Shown here: in pieces, positions 46,285-55,448 of the stretch | How positions within the stretch are numbered: the first letter of the stretch is position 1 | Layout: every line of letters starts with the position of its first letter | Assembly: GCA_944323285.1 (NCBI GenBank) | Contig: CALURV010000015.1 | Location: 34,155 to 98,154, forward strand | Direction: 5' to 3' | Length of the DNA stretch: 64,000 nt | Source: Candidatus Gastranaerophilales bacterium | Lineage (GTDB): Bacteria > Cyanobacteriota > Vampirovibrionia > Gastranaerophilales > Gastranaerophilaceae | The notes under the pieces: generated by a model | Seen by the model: the letters and a program-made list of their open reading frames with translations, nothing else | Databases searched by the model: none | What the model was told of the DNA's origin: nothing | Made by a program: the position numbers and the translations under genes

Positions 46285-48366
46285 ATGGCAAAAGTAGTTT
46301 TAATATCGGAAGATGAAAAATTAATTGAAGAAATCAGAGAAGTAACAGCTTCATCAGGATTTGATATAAATGTAATAGAATCAATAGAAGAAGCAGAAGA
46401 GAATATAGCTTCTGATAATATTGACATAATAATATTTGATGAAGAGAAACCAGAAATAATAAATTTTTTACGCAATTTAAAATTGCAATTGCAGACAAAA
46501 GACATACGTTCAATATTAATACTTGGCAGAGAAAATAATAATTATGATTATTTAAAATATACAAATAATTATTTAACAAAACCAATAAATGAAAAAATTT
46601 TATTATCGGTATTAAATTCGTGTTTGCAATTAAGAGAAACATTAAGAATATTATCAAAAAATAATAATGATTTAGCAAAAAGTTTATATCAGTTAAATGT
46701 ACTTTATACAACAGGAACACAGCTTGCAGGTTCTTTAGATAAAACAAAGTTAATAGAAATAACGACTGATGGATTAGATCAAAGTTTATCATTATCATTA
46801 AGTTATGCATTAATTCTAAATGAAGTGAATGATATAAAATTAATTATCAAATCATTATTTCCAATTTCTGAAAGATTAGAGAATGCAATAAAATTAAGGG
46901 CATTAATAAATTATAAGAACTTATTTTCAATAAATCCTAAAATTGAGGATATAGAAGTAATAAAATATAATAAAGATCAATATGGTGAATATGATTTAAA
47001 TATATTTGGTTTTGATAATTTATTTGCACCTATAAACATAAAAAATAAGTTTTACGGCATAATAGAAGTATTTAGAGAATCTGATTTTATGCAGGATGAT
47101 ACAAAATGTTTCACAACATTGGTAAAACAGGTATCTCTACCTTTAGAGAGTGCAATTTTATATGAAGAGATAAAAGATACAAATATAAAGTTAGAGAAAC
47201 TGGAAAGATTAAAGTCAGAGTTTATTTCAATAGTATCTCATGAATTAAGAACGCCTTTAACATCAATAAACAGTGCATTAGATATTATCTTAAAAGGTAC
47301 AACAGGCGAGATAAATGATGCAACAGAAAAGTTTTTAAACTTGGCAAAAAGAAATGTAACAAGACTATCAGCAATAATATATGATTTATTGGATTTGTCA
47401 AAGATTGAAGCCGGGAAAATGGAATTCAGATTTGAGAAAACAAATATAAATCTTCCTGTGGAGCTGGTTAAAAATACATTAGAAAGTTTGGCAAGAGAAC
47501 AAAATATAACGATAAAAGCTGAACTTGATAATAGTTTAGATTTTGTATATATAGATACACAAAGAATGGAACAGGTTGTAACAAATTTGGTATCAAATGC
47601 AATAAAATTTACGCGAGAGAATGGAACAATAGAAATAAAAACAAGAAAAATAAAAGCAGAAGAAATAAGAAATAATTCATTTTTCGAAGAGATTCCAACG
47701 AAATTAAGTAAAGAATATGTAGAGATTAGTGTTAAAGATAATGGGATAGGAATTGCAAAAGAGAATTGGAATAAAGTATTTGAGCAATTTAAACAAATAG
47801 AAAATTCTCTAAGCAGAAAAGTCGGTGGTTCAGGGTTGGGCTTACCTATTGCTAAAAGATTAATGGATGCTCATAAAGGGTTTATATGGTTAGATAGTGA
47901 ACTAAATAAAGGAACAACATTTTATCTGGCTATACCAATAATGAATGAAGAAGAAATTTTCTTCCATTCATTGGAGCAAGATATACAAAAAGCAAAACAA
48001 GAACATTTAAATATATCTTTAATTTCATTAAGAGAAAATATAGTTGAAGGAAATGCTTTAATAGATAAAATATTGGAAGAAAACCTTATAAGAAAAACTA
48101 ATATATTTAAGGAATACAGAATAGAGAAAGATAATAAAAGATACTATTATTCTTATGCAGTAGATATGGATTCTTTTGTTTTTGATTTTGAGGTAAGAAA
48201 ATTAAAAACATATATAGAAACAAAAAGGCAGGAGTATCCGGAGAGTGATATAGTACATTCTGCAGTATTATATCCTCAAGATAGTGAAAATATAGAAGAT
48301 TTAATAACAAGAATAAATAATTTTACTAAAGAGGTAAGGGATGAAGAAAATACTAATAGTAGATGA
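46285..48366 (+). CDS. Hybrid sensor histidine kinase (receiver-GAF-HisKA-HATPase)
   Basis: A 693-aa soluble kinase. An N-terminal receiver (E9/D10 acidic pair, D52 phosphosite in IIIFDEE, K99 in LTKP) is followed by a coiled linker, a GAF-like domain (about 135-290), HisKA with H319 in SIVSHELRTPLTS, and HATPase_c (NLVSNAIKFT, DNGIGIAKENW, GGSGLGLPIAKRL). About 135 further residues form an unassigned C-terminal domain. No membrane segments, so the signal is cytoplasmic. An in-frame ATG at 46261 is an alternative start. Overlaps the receiver gene by 26 nt. Confidence 0.88.
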   Translation: MAKVVLISEDEKLIEEIREVTASSGFDINVIESIEEAEENIASDNIDIIIFDEEKPEIINFLRNLKLQLQTKDIRSILILGRENNNYDYLKYTNNYLTKPINEKILLSVLNSCLQLRETLRILSKNNNDLAKSLYQLNVLYTTGTQLAGSLDKTKLIEITTDGLDQSLSLSLSYALILNEVNDIKLIIKSLFPISERLENAIKLRALINYKNLFSINPKIEDIEVIKYNKDQYGEYDLNIFGFDNLFAPINIKNKFYGIIEVFRESDFMQDDTKCFTTLVKQVSLPLESAILYEEIKDTNIKLEKLERLKSEFISIVSHELRTPLTSINSALDIILKGTTGEINDATEKFLNLAKRNVTRLSAIIYDLLDLSKIEAGKMEFRFEKTNINLPVELVKNTLESLAREQNITIKAELDNSLDFVYIDTQRMEQVVTNLVSNAIKFTRENGTIEIKTRKIKAEEIRNNSFFEEIPTKLSKEYVEISVKDNGIGIAKENWNKVFEQFKQIENSLSRKVGGSGLGLPIAKRLMDAHKGFIWLDSELNKGTTFYLAIPIMNEEEIFFHSLEQDIQKAKQEHLNISLISLRENIVEGNALIDKILEENLIRKTNIFKEYRIEKDNKRYYYSYAVDMDSFVFDFEVRKLKTYIETKRQEYPESDIVHSAVLYPQDSENIEDLITRINNFTKEVRDEENTNSR

Positions 48367-48703
48367 TGAAGCGGATATAATAGAGATATTGCAGTTTGTA
48401 TTGGAGTCTCAGGGTTATGAGTGTATAACAGCAATGGATGGAGAAACGGGTTTAAACTTAGCACGAGAAATTAATCCTGATTTAATAATATTAGATGTAA
48501 TGATGCCAAAAATAAACGGGTATAAAATAAGCCGGTTGTTAAAATATGATAATAAATATAAGGATATTCCAATATTGATGATAACAGCCCGTTCACAGGA
48601 TGAAGATAAAGTAATAGGAGAAGAAACCGGTGCTGATGAATATATAACAAAGCCTTTTCAAGTTGATTATGTGGTAGAAAAAGTAAAAAGTTATTTAGGA
48701 TAA
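48341..48703 (+). CDS. Stand-alone response-regulator receiver
   Basis: A 120-aa single-domain receiver of the CheY type. Acidic pair D8/D9, phosphosite D52 in LIILDVMMP, T82 and K104 (TKP) are all present; there is no output domain. It starts within the kinase gene and ends 4 nt before the pilus-ATPase-like gene, so the probable partners are these two. Output by protein contact is inferred. Confidence 0.92.
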   Translation: MKKILIVDDEADIIEILQFVLESQGYECITAMDGETGLNLAREINPDLIILDVMMPKINGYKISRLLKYDNKYKDIPILMITARSQDEDKVIGEETGADEYITKPFQVDYVVEKVKSYLG

Positions 48704-48707
48704 TATA

Positions 48708-50096
48708 ATGGAGCTTGTAACAAATAAGACATTAGAGAAATTAAAATATGATTTAGTCCGTGACGGATTAATCAGTTATGAAGATATAGAAAAAGCTCAA
48801 GAACTTGCGGTTTCACAGAATGTTAATATAGGACAGATATTAATAAAGTCTAAGTTAATATCAGAAGAAAAGCTTCTTAAATTTTTAGAAAGTAAATTGC
48901 ATATACCATATGTAGATTTAAAAGATTATACATTAGATACAAGATGTTTATCATATATAAATTTCAATGATGCACAAAAATATAGAATAATACCGTTATT
49001 TAAGATAGAAAATGTGTTAACGGTAGCAATGGCAGATCCTTTAGACTTATTTGCAATAGATAAAATAGTAGAAAAAACAGGTTGTGATATAGAACCTGTT
49101 ATAAGTGCAGAATCATCTGTTTTAAAGAAGATTGAAGAATATTATAAAAGTGATAGTTCTGTAGGTGAAATAAATATAGAGAATTTAGAAGCGACATTTG
49201 ATTGGCAGGAAGAACTTCATAATGATGTGTTATCAGATGAACATATACAGATATTAATACGTGCAATATTAAAGCAGGCAATATTAAATAATGTACATGA
49301 GATGTTTTTTGAGCATACTCCTAATGGATTAAGTGTGAATTTTAGAATGAATTCAGAAATTGTAAATACAGGACAAATTCCATCAGTATTAGTAGTTCCT
49401 TTTATTTCCAAGTTAAAAACATTATCAGATTTGGATGCGAATGTATGTGAATTGCCGCAGCTTGGTAAATTAATATTTAAAGTAGATGATTTATTGTTAA
49501 CGGCAAGTATATCAGCATTTCCAACAATAAATGGAGAGAGGATATCATTAAAAATATATAAACCCCCGAAGAATTTAACAGATATAGGTTTAACAGATTC
49601 ACAAATAGATATAATAAGGATAGAAATTAAGACTCCGGGAATAATATTAGTTTGCGGTTCATCATTATCAGGGAAAACCCATATTATTTATTCTATTTTG
49701 TCAGATATAGCAGATTCAAATAAAAATATAATGACAATAGAATCTATATCAAAATATAACTTGGAAAAAGTTAATCAATGTGAATTGAATGAGAATATAG
49801 GTTTTAACATAGAAAAAGCAATGCGATTTATCGAATTTCAATCACCTGATATAATATATTTTGAAGGAATAACAAGTAAAATAGCATTAGATTATTTTAG
49901 TTCATTGGTATTTAAAAACAAGATTTTAATAACTGAATTTTTAGCAGATAATATGGCGGATTTAAATAAAAAATTATCATATAGTGATTTTGAAATGTTT
50001 AAACCGTTAATCAGTTGTATAATATTTGTTCATAATCAAAAAAGCATAGAAGTTTTTGATAAAAATGAAATAAAGAAATTTATGGCAATAGTATAA
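48708..50096 (+). CDS. Degenerate PilB/GspE-like ATPase with MshEN-type N-terminus
   Basis: A 462-aa protein built like a pilus or secretion assembly ATPase. Two MshEN-like repeats (about 10-65; LVRDGLISYEDIEKAQELA, IGQILIKSKLISEEKLLKFL) belong to a family in which some members bind c-di-GMP. The C-terminal ATPase keeps Walker A GSSLSGKT (317-324), but Walker B is DIIYFEG (381-387) instead of a GEIRD type. The His box is replaced by KILITEFL, and the tetracysteine zinc motif is missing. Catalysis is therefore doubtful. It follows a kinase and receiver; a regulatory role is possible. Confidence 0.8.
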   Translation: MELVTNKTLEKLKYDLVRDGLISYEDIEKAQELAVSQNVNIGQILIKSKLISEEKLLKFLESKLHIPYVDLKDYTLDTRCLSYINFNDAQKYRIIPLFKIENVLTVAMADPLDLFAIDKIVEKTGCDIEPVISAESSVLKKIEEYYKSDSSVGEINIENLEATFDWQEELHNDVLSDEHIQILIRAILKQAILNNVHEMFFEHTPNGLSVNFRMNSEIVNTGQIPSVLVVPFISKLKTLSDLDANVCELPQLGKLIFKVDDLLLTASISAFPTINGERISLKIYKPPKNLTDIGLTDSQIDIIRIEIKTPGIILVCGSSLSGKTHIIYSILSDIADSNKNIMTIESISKYNLEKVNQCELNENIGFNIEKAMRFIEFQSPDIIYFEGITSKIALDYFSSLVFKNKILITEFLADNMADLNKKLSYSDFEMFKPLISCIIFVHNQKSIEVFDKNEIKKFMAIV

Positions 50097-50186
50097 TGTA
50101 AAATTATTTTAACATGTTGTATTTGAGATGTTAAAAAAATATTTTCAGGTTTTAGACCCAATAGGAATGTAGAAGGGTAGAAACTG

Positions 50187-53100
50187 ATGAGAATATCAAA
50201 AATAACATGTTTTCAAAATAATAGAAATTTAAATTATAAACAAATAGGTATAAATAAAGAACAAAGTTATTCGAATATAAATATAACGAACCCTTCAAAG
50301 TTATTCCAACCATATATAGGAAGAGATATAGTATCATTTAGAGCTAAAAGTTATAGTGATACATTAAAGGAAAATTACTATCAGCTGCCAAAAGGATGTT
50401 CTCCTGATGCATTTCAAATAGATGCAGGTAAAGCATTAAACGAAGGTAAAACAGTATTAGTTGAAGCGCCAACAGGCACAGGTAAAACAGCAATTGCATA
50501 TTATGTATCAACAAAAAATATGGCAGAAGGAAAAAAAACATTTTATACAGCACCATTAAAAGCATTAAGTAATCAAAAGTTAAATGAATTTAAAAAAATA
50601 TATGGTGAAGAAAATATAGGAATCCTAACAGGGGATAGGAGAGAAAATACAGAAGCTCCGATAATAATAATGACCACAGAAGTATATAGAAATATGGCAT
50701 TATCCAATTTATACGGAGAAGAAAATCCCTTGATGAAAAATTTAGGTACGGTTATTTTTGATGAATTTCATTATTTAGGAGATAAAGATAGAGGTCCTGT
50801 ATGGGAAGAGTCAATGATGTTAACTCCTAAAGATGTACAAACATTAGAATTAAGTGCGACAATAGGGAACCCTTCAGAATTAAAAAATTGGATAAGCAGT
50901 TTAAGAGGAAATAGTAATGTAGAATTAGTTTCTATACCTTCAGAAGCAAGGCATGTACCATTATCATTTGATATGCTTGCAACAAATGCATATGAAAAAG
51001 CAGAAAAGAAAATTGCAAAATCAATAAGAAGAGGGGAGACACCTGATTTGGGAGATACTTTAAAAGTAAGAAAACCCAAATTGAGTGATTTTAAATCAGC
51101 TGTTGATAAATTAAAAGAAGAAGGTAAATTACCAGCAATTTTCTTTATATTTAGTAAAAAATATTCAAGAGAAGTGCTTGAATATTTAGCAAAAGAAGGT
51201 GCTGATTTAACAAGTGAATCAGAAAAAGAAGCAATAGAAAAAATAATAAATAGATATAAGCAAGAAAAATATATTGGTACAGATTTAGATATAGATGCAC
51301 TAAAGAAAGGTTATGCAATTCATAATTCAGGAATTATTCCGGACCAAAAAGAATTAATAGAAGAATTATTCCAGAAAAAGTTAATAAAAGCGGTAATAGC
51401 AACAGAAACATTAGCAGCAGGAATAAATATGCCTGCAAAAACAGTAGTAATATCAAGCCCTTATAAACCATGTGATGATAATGATGATATAAAGAAATTA
51501 TATGCAGAAGCATTAATAAAAATGGAAGAGGACGAGGAAGAAGATTCCACTGAAGAAGTACAAGAAAAAGGAAAAAAAGATAAAAAAAGAGAGCAAACAC
51601 CCGTAAGGATGCTCACTGCAAATGAGTTTAAGCAGATGGCAGGCAGAGCAGGAAGAAGAGGTATAGATACAATCGGGTATGTTTATACAATGCCTACTGA
51701 CAGATCCTCCGAACAAGATTTCTTATATTTAGAGGTAACAGATTGCAATCCTATAGAAAGTAATTATTCTCCGGATTATTCATTTTTATCAGGATATTAT
51801 GAGCATAATACAGGAGATAGTAATCTTTTAGATATATATGGCAGAACTTTTTATGCTTATAGTAAGGATGAAAAAGTAAAGTCATCCAAAATAGATGAAT
51901 TAATGACAATAAGTGACAGAAAGAAGCAAGTATTATTAGAAAGAGGCTATTTAGCAGAGACAGACGGATATGTAGAACCAACGAAACTGGCTAAAATGGC
52001 TTCAAGAATAAAAGGTTATGACACACTTTTATTAACAGAAACTATAGCATCAAAAGAGTTAGAAGGAATTTCCCCTAAAGCATTAGCAATGCTAGCAGGA
52101 GCTATAGCAAATCCATCAAAATCAGATGATACAACAATAGGGTATAGTACAGATTTAGCACCAGTATTTGTAAAGGCACAGGAAAGTGTTGAAGATATTG
52201 AAGGAAGACTAAAGTCAGAAATAAATTCAATTTTGAGAAAGTTTGGAAAAGAATTTGATAGTTTTGCAAGTTATGATGAAATGTTAGTATTTGCAAGTAA
52301 GATAGAAAAGCCTAATATATCAAGAGAAGAGATTGCCATGGCAATAAGCAGAGCTGAAACAAGAAGAGCCAAAATGTACCAAATAATTAAGACAACAGGT
52401 AGTTATTCCGGAGAAGATATAGTAAAAGCATTGCAAGAAGGTGAAGTTGTTCCAACAAAAGTATTAGAAACTCACTTAAAGTTAGTAGATATGTATAAAT
52501 CAAGATTAAGAGGCAAGACGATAGATGAACATATTCAACAATTAAGAATGGAATTAAAGGAATCAGATACAGGATCAAAAGGAAATAAGGCGAAGGCAAG
52601 AATTGCAAGGAAGCAAAAAGAAATAAAAGATTCAATAAATACCGCATTAAATATGAAGTATTTAGATGAGAATCTTATAGAGGCATTATCAAAGAATCAT
52701 CAGTTTATAAAGAAAAATCCGCCTCAACAGGTAAAAGATGATTATAGAGATATAGAAATGGATTATATAAAATTAACAATGAGAGATTTGTTGATTCAAA
52801 AAATAGAGGTTTTAAGAGAACTGGAAACAGAAGATAAAGAAGAAGTAAGAAGTGATATAGAAAAAGATAGCAGACAAATAAATAGAATTTTTAGGAATAT
52901 GTTATCAAGAAGTGCATCAATCTATAAGGCAGAGAAGACAAAAGGCGTAAAATCAAATCCATTGAGAAGCAATTTAGATAGCGCCAGAATTGCATATCTG
53001 TGGGCTTATCTGAATGAAGTAAATAGAAATGATTCAATGTCAAATTGGATGCAATTGGTAAAAATGATGTCATCAAAAATGGATGAAGGAAGTATATACA

Positions 53101-53264
53101 GGAATATAATACAGACAGCAGATTTATTAAGTCAAATAGGAGAAATGGCAATTTCCGGATATGAAATAGCTGAAAATGAAGAGGAACAAAAATATTATAA
53201 AGATATAAGAGAAAAAGCAAGTCAAGCCAGATTATTAATGTTAAGACAACCAGTTAAGATTTAA
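50187..53264 (+). CDS. Ski2-like DExH-box helicase with lineage N-terminal extension
   Basis: A 1025-aa superfamily 2 helicase. Motif I APTGTGKTA (94-102), motif II DEFH (192-195), SAT motif III, and motif VI QMAGRAGRRG (about 482-491) are intact. This matches the Ski2/Mtr4-like RNA helicases also found in cyanobacteria. A charged insert (EEDEEEDSTEEVQEKGKKDK) precedes motif VI, and about 500 residues of helical C-terminus follow. The first 60 residues are Asn-rich and contain IVSFRAK (48-54). RNA unwinding is inferred from the family. AAGGG precedes the ATG. Confidence 0.9.
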   Translation: MRISKITCFQNNRNLNYKQIGINKEQSYSNINITNPSKLFQPYIGRDIVSFRAKSYSDTLKENYYQLPKGCSPDAFQIDAGKALNEGKTVLVEAPTGTGKTAIAYYVSTKNMAEGKKTFYTAPLKALSNQKLNEFKKIYGEENIGILTGDRRENTEAPIIIMTTEVYRNMALSNLYGEENPLMKNLGTVIFDEFHYLGDKDRGPVWEESMMLTPKDVQTLELSATIGNPSELKNWISSLRGNSNVELVSIPSEARHVPLSFDMLATNAYEKAEKKIAKSIRRGETPDLGDTLKVRKPKLSDFKSAVDKLKEEGKLPAIFFIFSKKYSREVLEYLAKEGADLTSESEKEAIEKIINRYKQEKYIGTDLDIDALKKGYAIHNSGIIPDQKELIEELFQKKLIKAVIATETLAAGINMPAKTVVISSPYKPCDDNDDIKKLYAEALIKMEEDEEEDSTEEVQEKGKKDKKREQTPVRMLTANEFKQMAGRAGRRGIDTIGYVYTMPTDRSSEQDFLYLEVTDCNPIESNYSPDYSFLSGYYEHNTGDSNLLDIYGRTFYAYSKDEKVKSSKIDELMTISDRKKQVLLERGYLAETDGYVEPTKLAKMASRIKGYDTLLLTETIASKELEGISPKALAMLAGAIANPSKSDDTTIGYSTDLAPVFVKAQESVEDIEGRLKSEINSILRKFGKEFDSFASYDEMLVFASKIEKPNISREEIAMAISRAETRRAKMYQIIKTTGSYSGEDIVKALQEGEVVPTKVLETHLKLVDMYKSRLRGKTIDEHIQQLRMELKESDTGSKGNKAKARIARKQKEIKDSINTALNMKYLDENLIEALSKNHQFIKKNPPQQVKDDYRDIEMDYIKLTMRDLLIQKIEVLRELETEDKEEVRSDIEKDSRQINRIFRNMLSRSASIYKAEKTKGVKSNPLRSNLDSARIAYLWAYLNEVNRNDSMSNWMQLVKMMSSKMDEGSIYRNIIQTADLLSQIGEMAISGYEIAENEEEQKYYKDIREKASQARLLMLRQPVKI

Positions 53265-53280
53265 AAGAGCAGAGAAGTAA

Positions 53281-53321
53281 AAGTCAAAGAGTAGAAATAT
53301 TATATTTCTACTCTTTGACTT
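53281..53321. terminator. Perfect 19-bp hairpin between convergent genes
   Basis: AAGTCAAAGAGTAGAAATA (53281-53299) pairs exactly with 53303-53321, leaving a 3-nt loop. There is no T-run after it, so it may act as a terminator on both strands only weakly, or as an mRNA 3'-end stabiliser. It follows the helicase stop by 16 nt. Confidence 0.6.
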
Positions 53322-53330
53322 ATTTGAATA

Positions 53331-53400
53331 GTGTTTTTAAAAGGTGAGCACTTTAATAGTAAAGAAGACTCAATAACAAAGAGCGATACCAGATTATAGT
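53331..53400 (+). repeat. Dispersed repeat, diverged module B
   Basis: GTGTTTTTAAAAGGTGAGCA, then CACTTTAATAGTAAAG and AACAAAGAGCGATACC, ending AGATTATAG. Clear match to module B at 62799 with scattered changes; the stem is partly degraded. Located between the convergent helicase and EF-hand-like genes. Confidence 0.7.
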
Positions 53401-53406
53401 TAATTA

Positions 53407-54045
53407 CTAAACAATAATAGAATTATTACTATCTTTTAAGAATTGAGATTGTGCATCAGCAAGTTTGTAAAAAGAGAATAATTTATTAAAATGTTCTTTA
53501 GCAACATCTTGGTTTTTAATGTTTGCATATGGTAAAATACTCAATTGACCTTGATTGTCGATTTCCCCAAATGATGAAGAATCTTCACTGTTAATATCTT
53601 CAAGGAGAATAGAAGTAGAATATTCAGCTAAATCTACTTTTCCATCATTATTTAAGTCAAGAGCTTTTGCACTAACTTGTTGATTTGTACCGCCAAAAGC
53701 TGCTTTCAATTGATTAGTAAGTTCTTCAACAGATATGAAAAATCTTTGTCCCATTTCTTCAAAAGCTGCAGCAATAAGAGCCATAGTATCAGGTTTAGAA
53801 GATTTTTTAGGTGCATATTGCATTTTAAAATCTAAAGGCGGGAAATCTTTTATTTGAAGTGTTGGATTTTCTTTGTCAAAAAATGTTTTTTGAAAAGTAT
53901 CAGGGTCAGAAGGATAAGTTTTTTTGTAGTTATCAATAGCATTTCTAGCATACTTTACGGAAGGATTTTGTATTTTACCATCAAATTTGCCATTTTTGCC
54001 GTTAATAAGAGCAACTGAAGTATAATTTGTATTAATATTATCCAT
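53407..54045 (-). CDS. EF-hand-like hypothetical protein
   Basis: A 212-aa soluble protein without signal peptide. One calcium-loop-like segment, DLNNDGKVDLAEY, fits the DxNxDGxxDxxE pattern of EF-hands or dockerins; a second acidic stretch (LLEDINSEDSSSFG) does not fit. The rest has no known motif. AAAGGG precedes the ATG. Divergent from the ribosomal cluster. Calcium binding is inferred from the loop only. Confidence 0.72.
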   Translation of the reverse strand: MDNINTNYTSVALINGKNGKFDGKIQNPSVKYARNAIDNYKKTYPSDPDTFQKTFFDKENPTLQIKDFPPLDFKMQYAPKKSSKPDTMALIAAAFEEMGQRFFISVEELTNQLKAAFGGTNQQVSAKALDLNNDGKVDLAEYSTSILLEDINSEDSSSFGEIDNQGQLSILPYANIKNQDVAKEHFNKLFSFYKLADAQSQFLKDSNNSIIV

Positions 54046-54210
54046 ATTATTAACCCTTTACAAAAAATTTACGAGTTAATAAAACATATAAAAGAAAGAA
54101 ATTGATATAATAAAATAGAGTAATTAATAAAATGTAATAATTGCTTTAAGAATTTGTCAAGAAAAAATAAAGAAATATTAAGAAAAAGAATAAAAATAGA
54201 AAAATACTAG

Positions 54211-54239
54211 TTGACGAGAGAATATGTTTAATATAAATT
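54211..54239 (+). promoter_or_regulatory. Probable promoter of the S10 ribosomal operon
   Basis: TTGACG (54211-54216) followed by TATAAA (54232-54237, 15-nt spacer) or TAAATT (54234-54239, 17-nt spacer), about 120 nt before rpsJ. The remaining leader (54240-54357) has a small TTCG...CGAA hairpin. The rest of the 312-nt gap upstream is AT-rich without a gene. Confidence 0.5.
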
Positions 54240-54357
54240 TAATATGCTAAGTGGGACATTTCGTATATTTATAGCGAATAAATCAAAAAGGAAGTGGTTT
54301 TAAGTCATAGATAAAAATTGTTCCAAAAGCGAAGTCAAAAGACAAAAGGAAGTAGAA

Positions 54358-54675
54358 ATGAACGAAAGCAAGCAACAAAGAATCAGAGTTTGTTTGAAAG
54401 CATACGATCATAAGTTAATCGACTTATCTGCAAGTAAAATTGTAGAAGTGGTAAAGAGAACGGATGCAAGAGTTGCAGGACCAGTACCATTACCAACGAA
54501 ACGTCGATTATATTGTGTATTACGTTCACCTCACGTAGATAAGAAATCAAGAGAACATTTTGAGATGAGAATACACAAAAGAATCATAGATATATATGAT
54601 CCGACAGCTCAAACAACAGAAGAATTAACAAGAATGGATTTGCCTGCCGGAGTAGATATTGAAGTTAAGTTATAG
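54358..54675 (+). CDS. rpsJ: Ribosomal protein uS10
   Basis: Small-subunit protein and NusE partner in antitermination. 105 aa with [40 protein letters not shown] and the end [22 protein letters not shown] precedes the ATG. First gene of the cluster. Confidence 0.97.
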   Translation: MNESKQQRIRVCLKAYDHKLIDLSASKIVEVVKRTDARVAGPVPLPTKRRLYCVLRSPHVDKKSREHFEMRIHKRIIDIYDPTAQTTEELTRMDLPAGVDIEVKL

Positions 54676-54730
54676 AAAGATTTAACAGACACAGACAATT
54701 TAATAGAGGGAGACTCCAAATAAATTGAAT

Positions 54731-54767
54731 GTGATCTACGAGGCAAGTAGAAGAACGTAGCGCTCAC
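54731..54767 (+). promoter_or_regulatory. Structured spacer before rplC
   Basis: In the 108-nt rpsJ-rplC gap, GTGA (54731-54734) pairs with TCAC (54764-54767) and CTACG with CGTAG (54756-54760) in a two-part stem around AGGCAAGTAGAAGAA. It could be a ribosomal-protein binding site for autogenous control, or an RNA-processing site; this is inference from structure only. Confidence 0.35.
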
Positions 54768-54783
54768 AAAAGAAAGGTGAAAT

Positions 54784-55419
54784 ATGACACTGGGAGTAAT
54801 AGGTGAAAAACTTGGGATGACACAGGTTTTCGATAAAGAAGGACTTGCAATTCCCGTAACAGTAATAAAAGTAGATCCGTTAACAGTAACACAAGTAAAG
54901 ACTGTAGATTCAGACGGTTATAATGCAATTCAAGTAGGCGTAGTACCTGCAAAGGAAAAACATTTAACAAAAGCTGAAATTGGACATTTTAAGAAAAACG
55001 GATTAGAAAATTTCAGACATTTACAAGAATTCAGATTAGAAGATCCAGAGAATTACAAAGTAGGCCAAAAGATAGATTTAAGTATTCTATCAGAAGGAAC
55101 AAAAGTAGATGTAACAGGGACATCAATCGGAAAAGGCTTCCAAGGAACAGTAAAGAGATGGAACTTTGGAAGGGGGCCAATGGCACATGGTTCAAAGAAT
55201 CATAGAGAACCCGGTTCAATCGGAGCAGGTACAACTCCGGGCCGAGTAATAAAAGGCAAGAGAATGGCTGGAAACATGGGTAATGAAAGAGTAACAATAA
55301 CAAAACTTACAGTAGTAAGAGTAGACAATGAAAATAATTTGTTATTAGTAAAAGGTTCAGTACCCGGTCCAGAAGGTAAATTAGTGACAGTAGTACCATC
55401 AAGAGTTAAATGGAACTAA
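54784..55419 (+). CDS. rplC: Ribosomal protein uL3
   Basis: Large-subunit protein near the peptidyl-transferase centre; 211 aa with LGVIGEKLGMTQVFDKEG, GFQGTVKRWNFGRGPMAHGS and GRVIKGKRMAGNMGNE. GAAAGGTG precedes the ATG. Confidence 0.97.
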   Translation: MTLGVIGEKLGMTQVFDKEGLAIPVTVIKVDPLTVTQVKTVDSDGYNAIQVGVVPAKEKHLTKAEIGHFKKNGLENFRHLQEFRLEDPENYKVGQKIDLSILSEGTKVDVTGTSIGKGFQGTVKRWNFGRGPMAHGSKNHREPGSIGAGTTPGRVIKGKRMAGNMGNERVTITKLTVVRVDNENNLLLVKGSVPGPEGKLVTVVPSRVKWN

Positions 55420-55448
55420 CTCAAAGTTCAATAAAAGGAAAAGAGATT

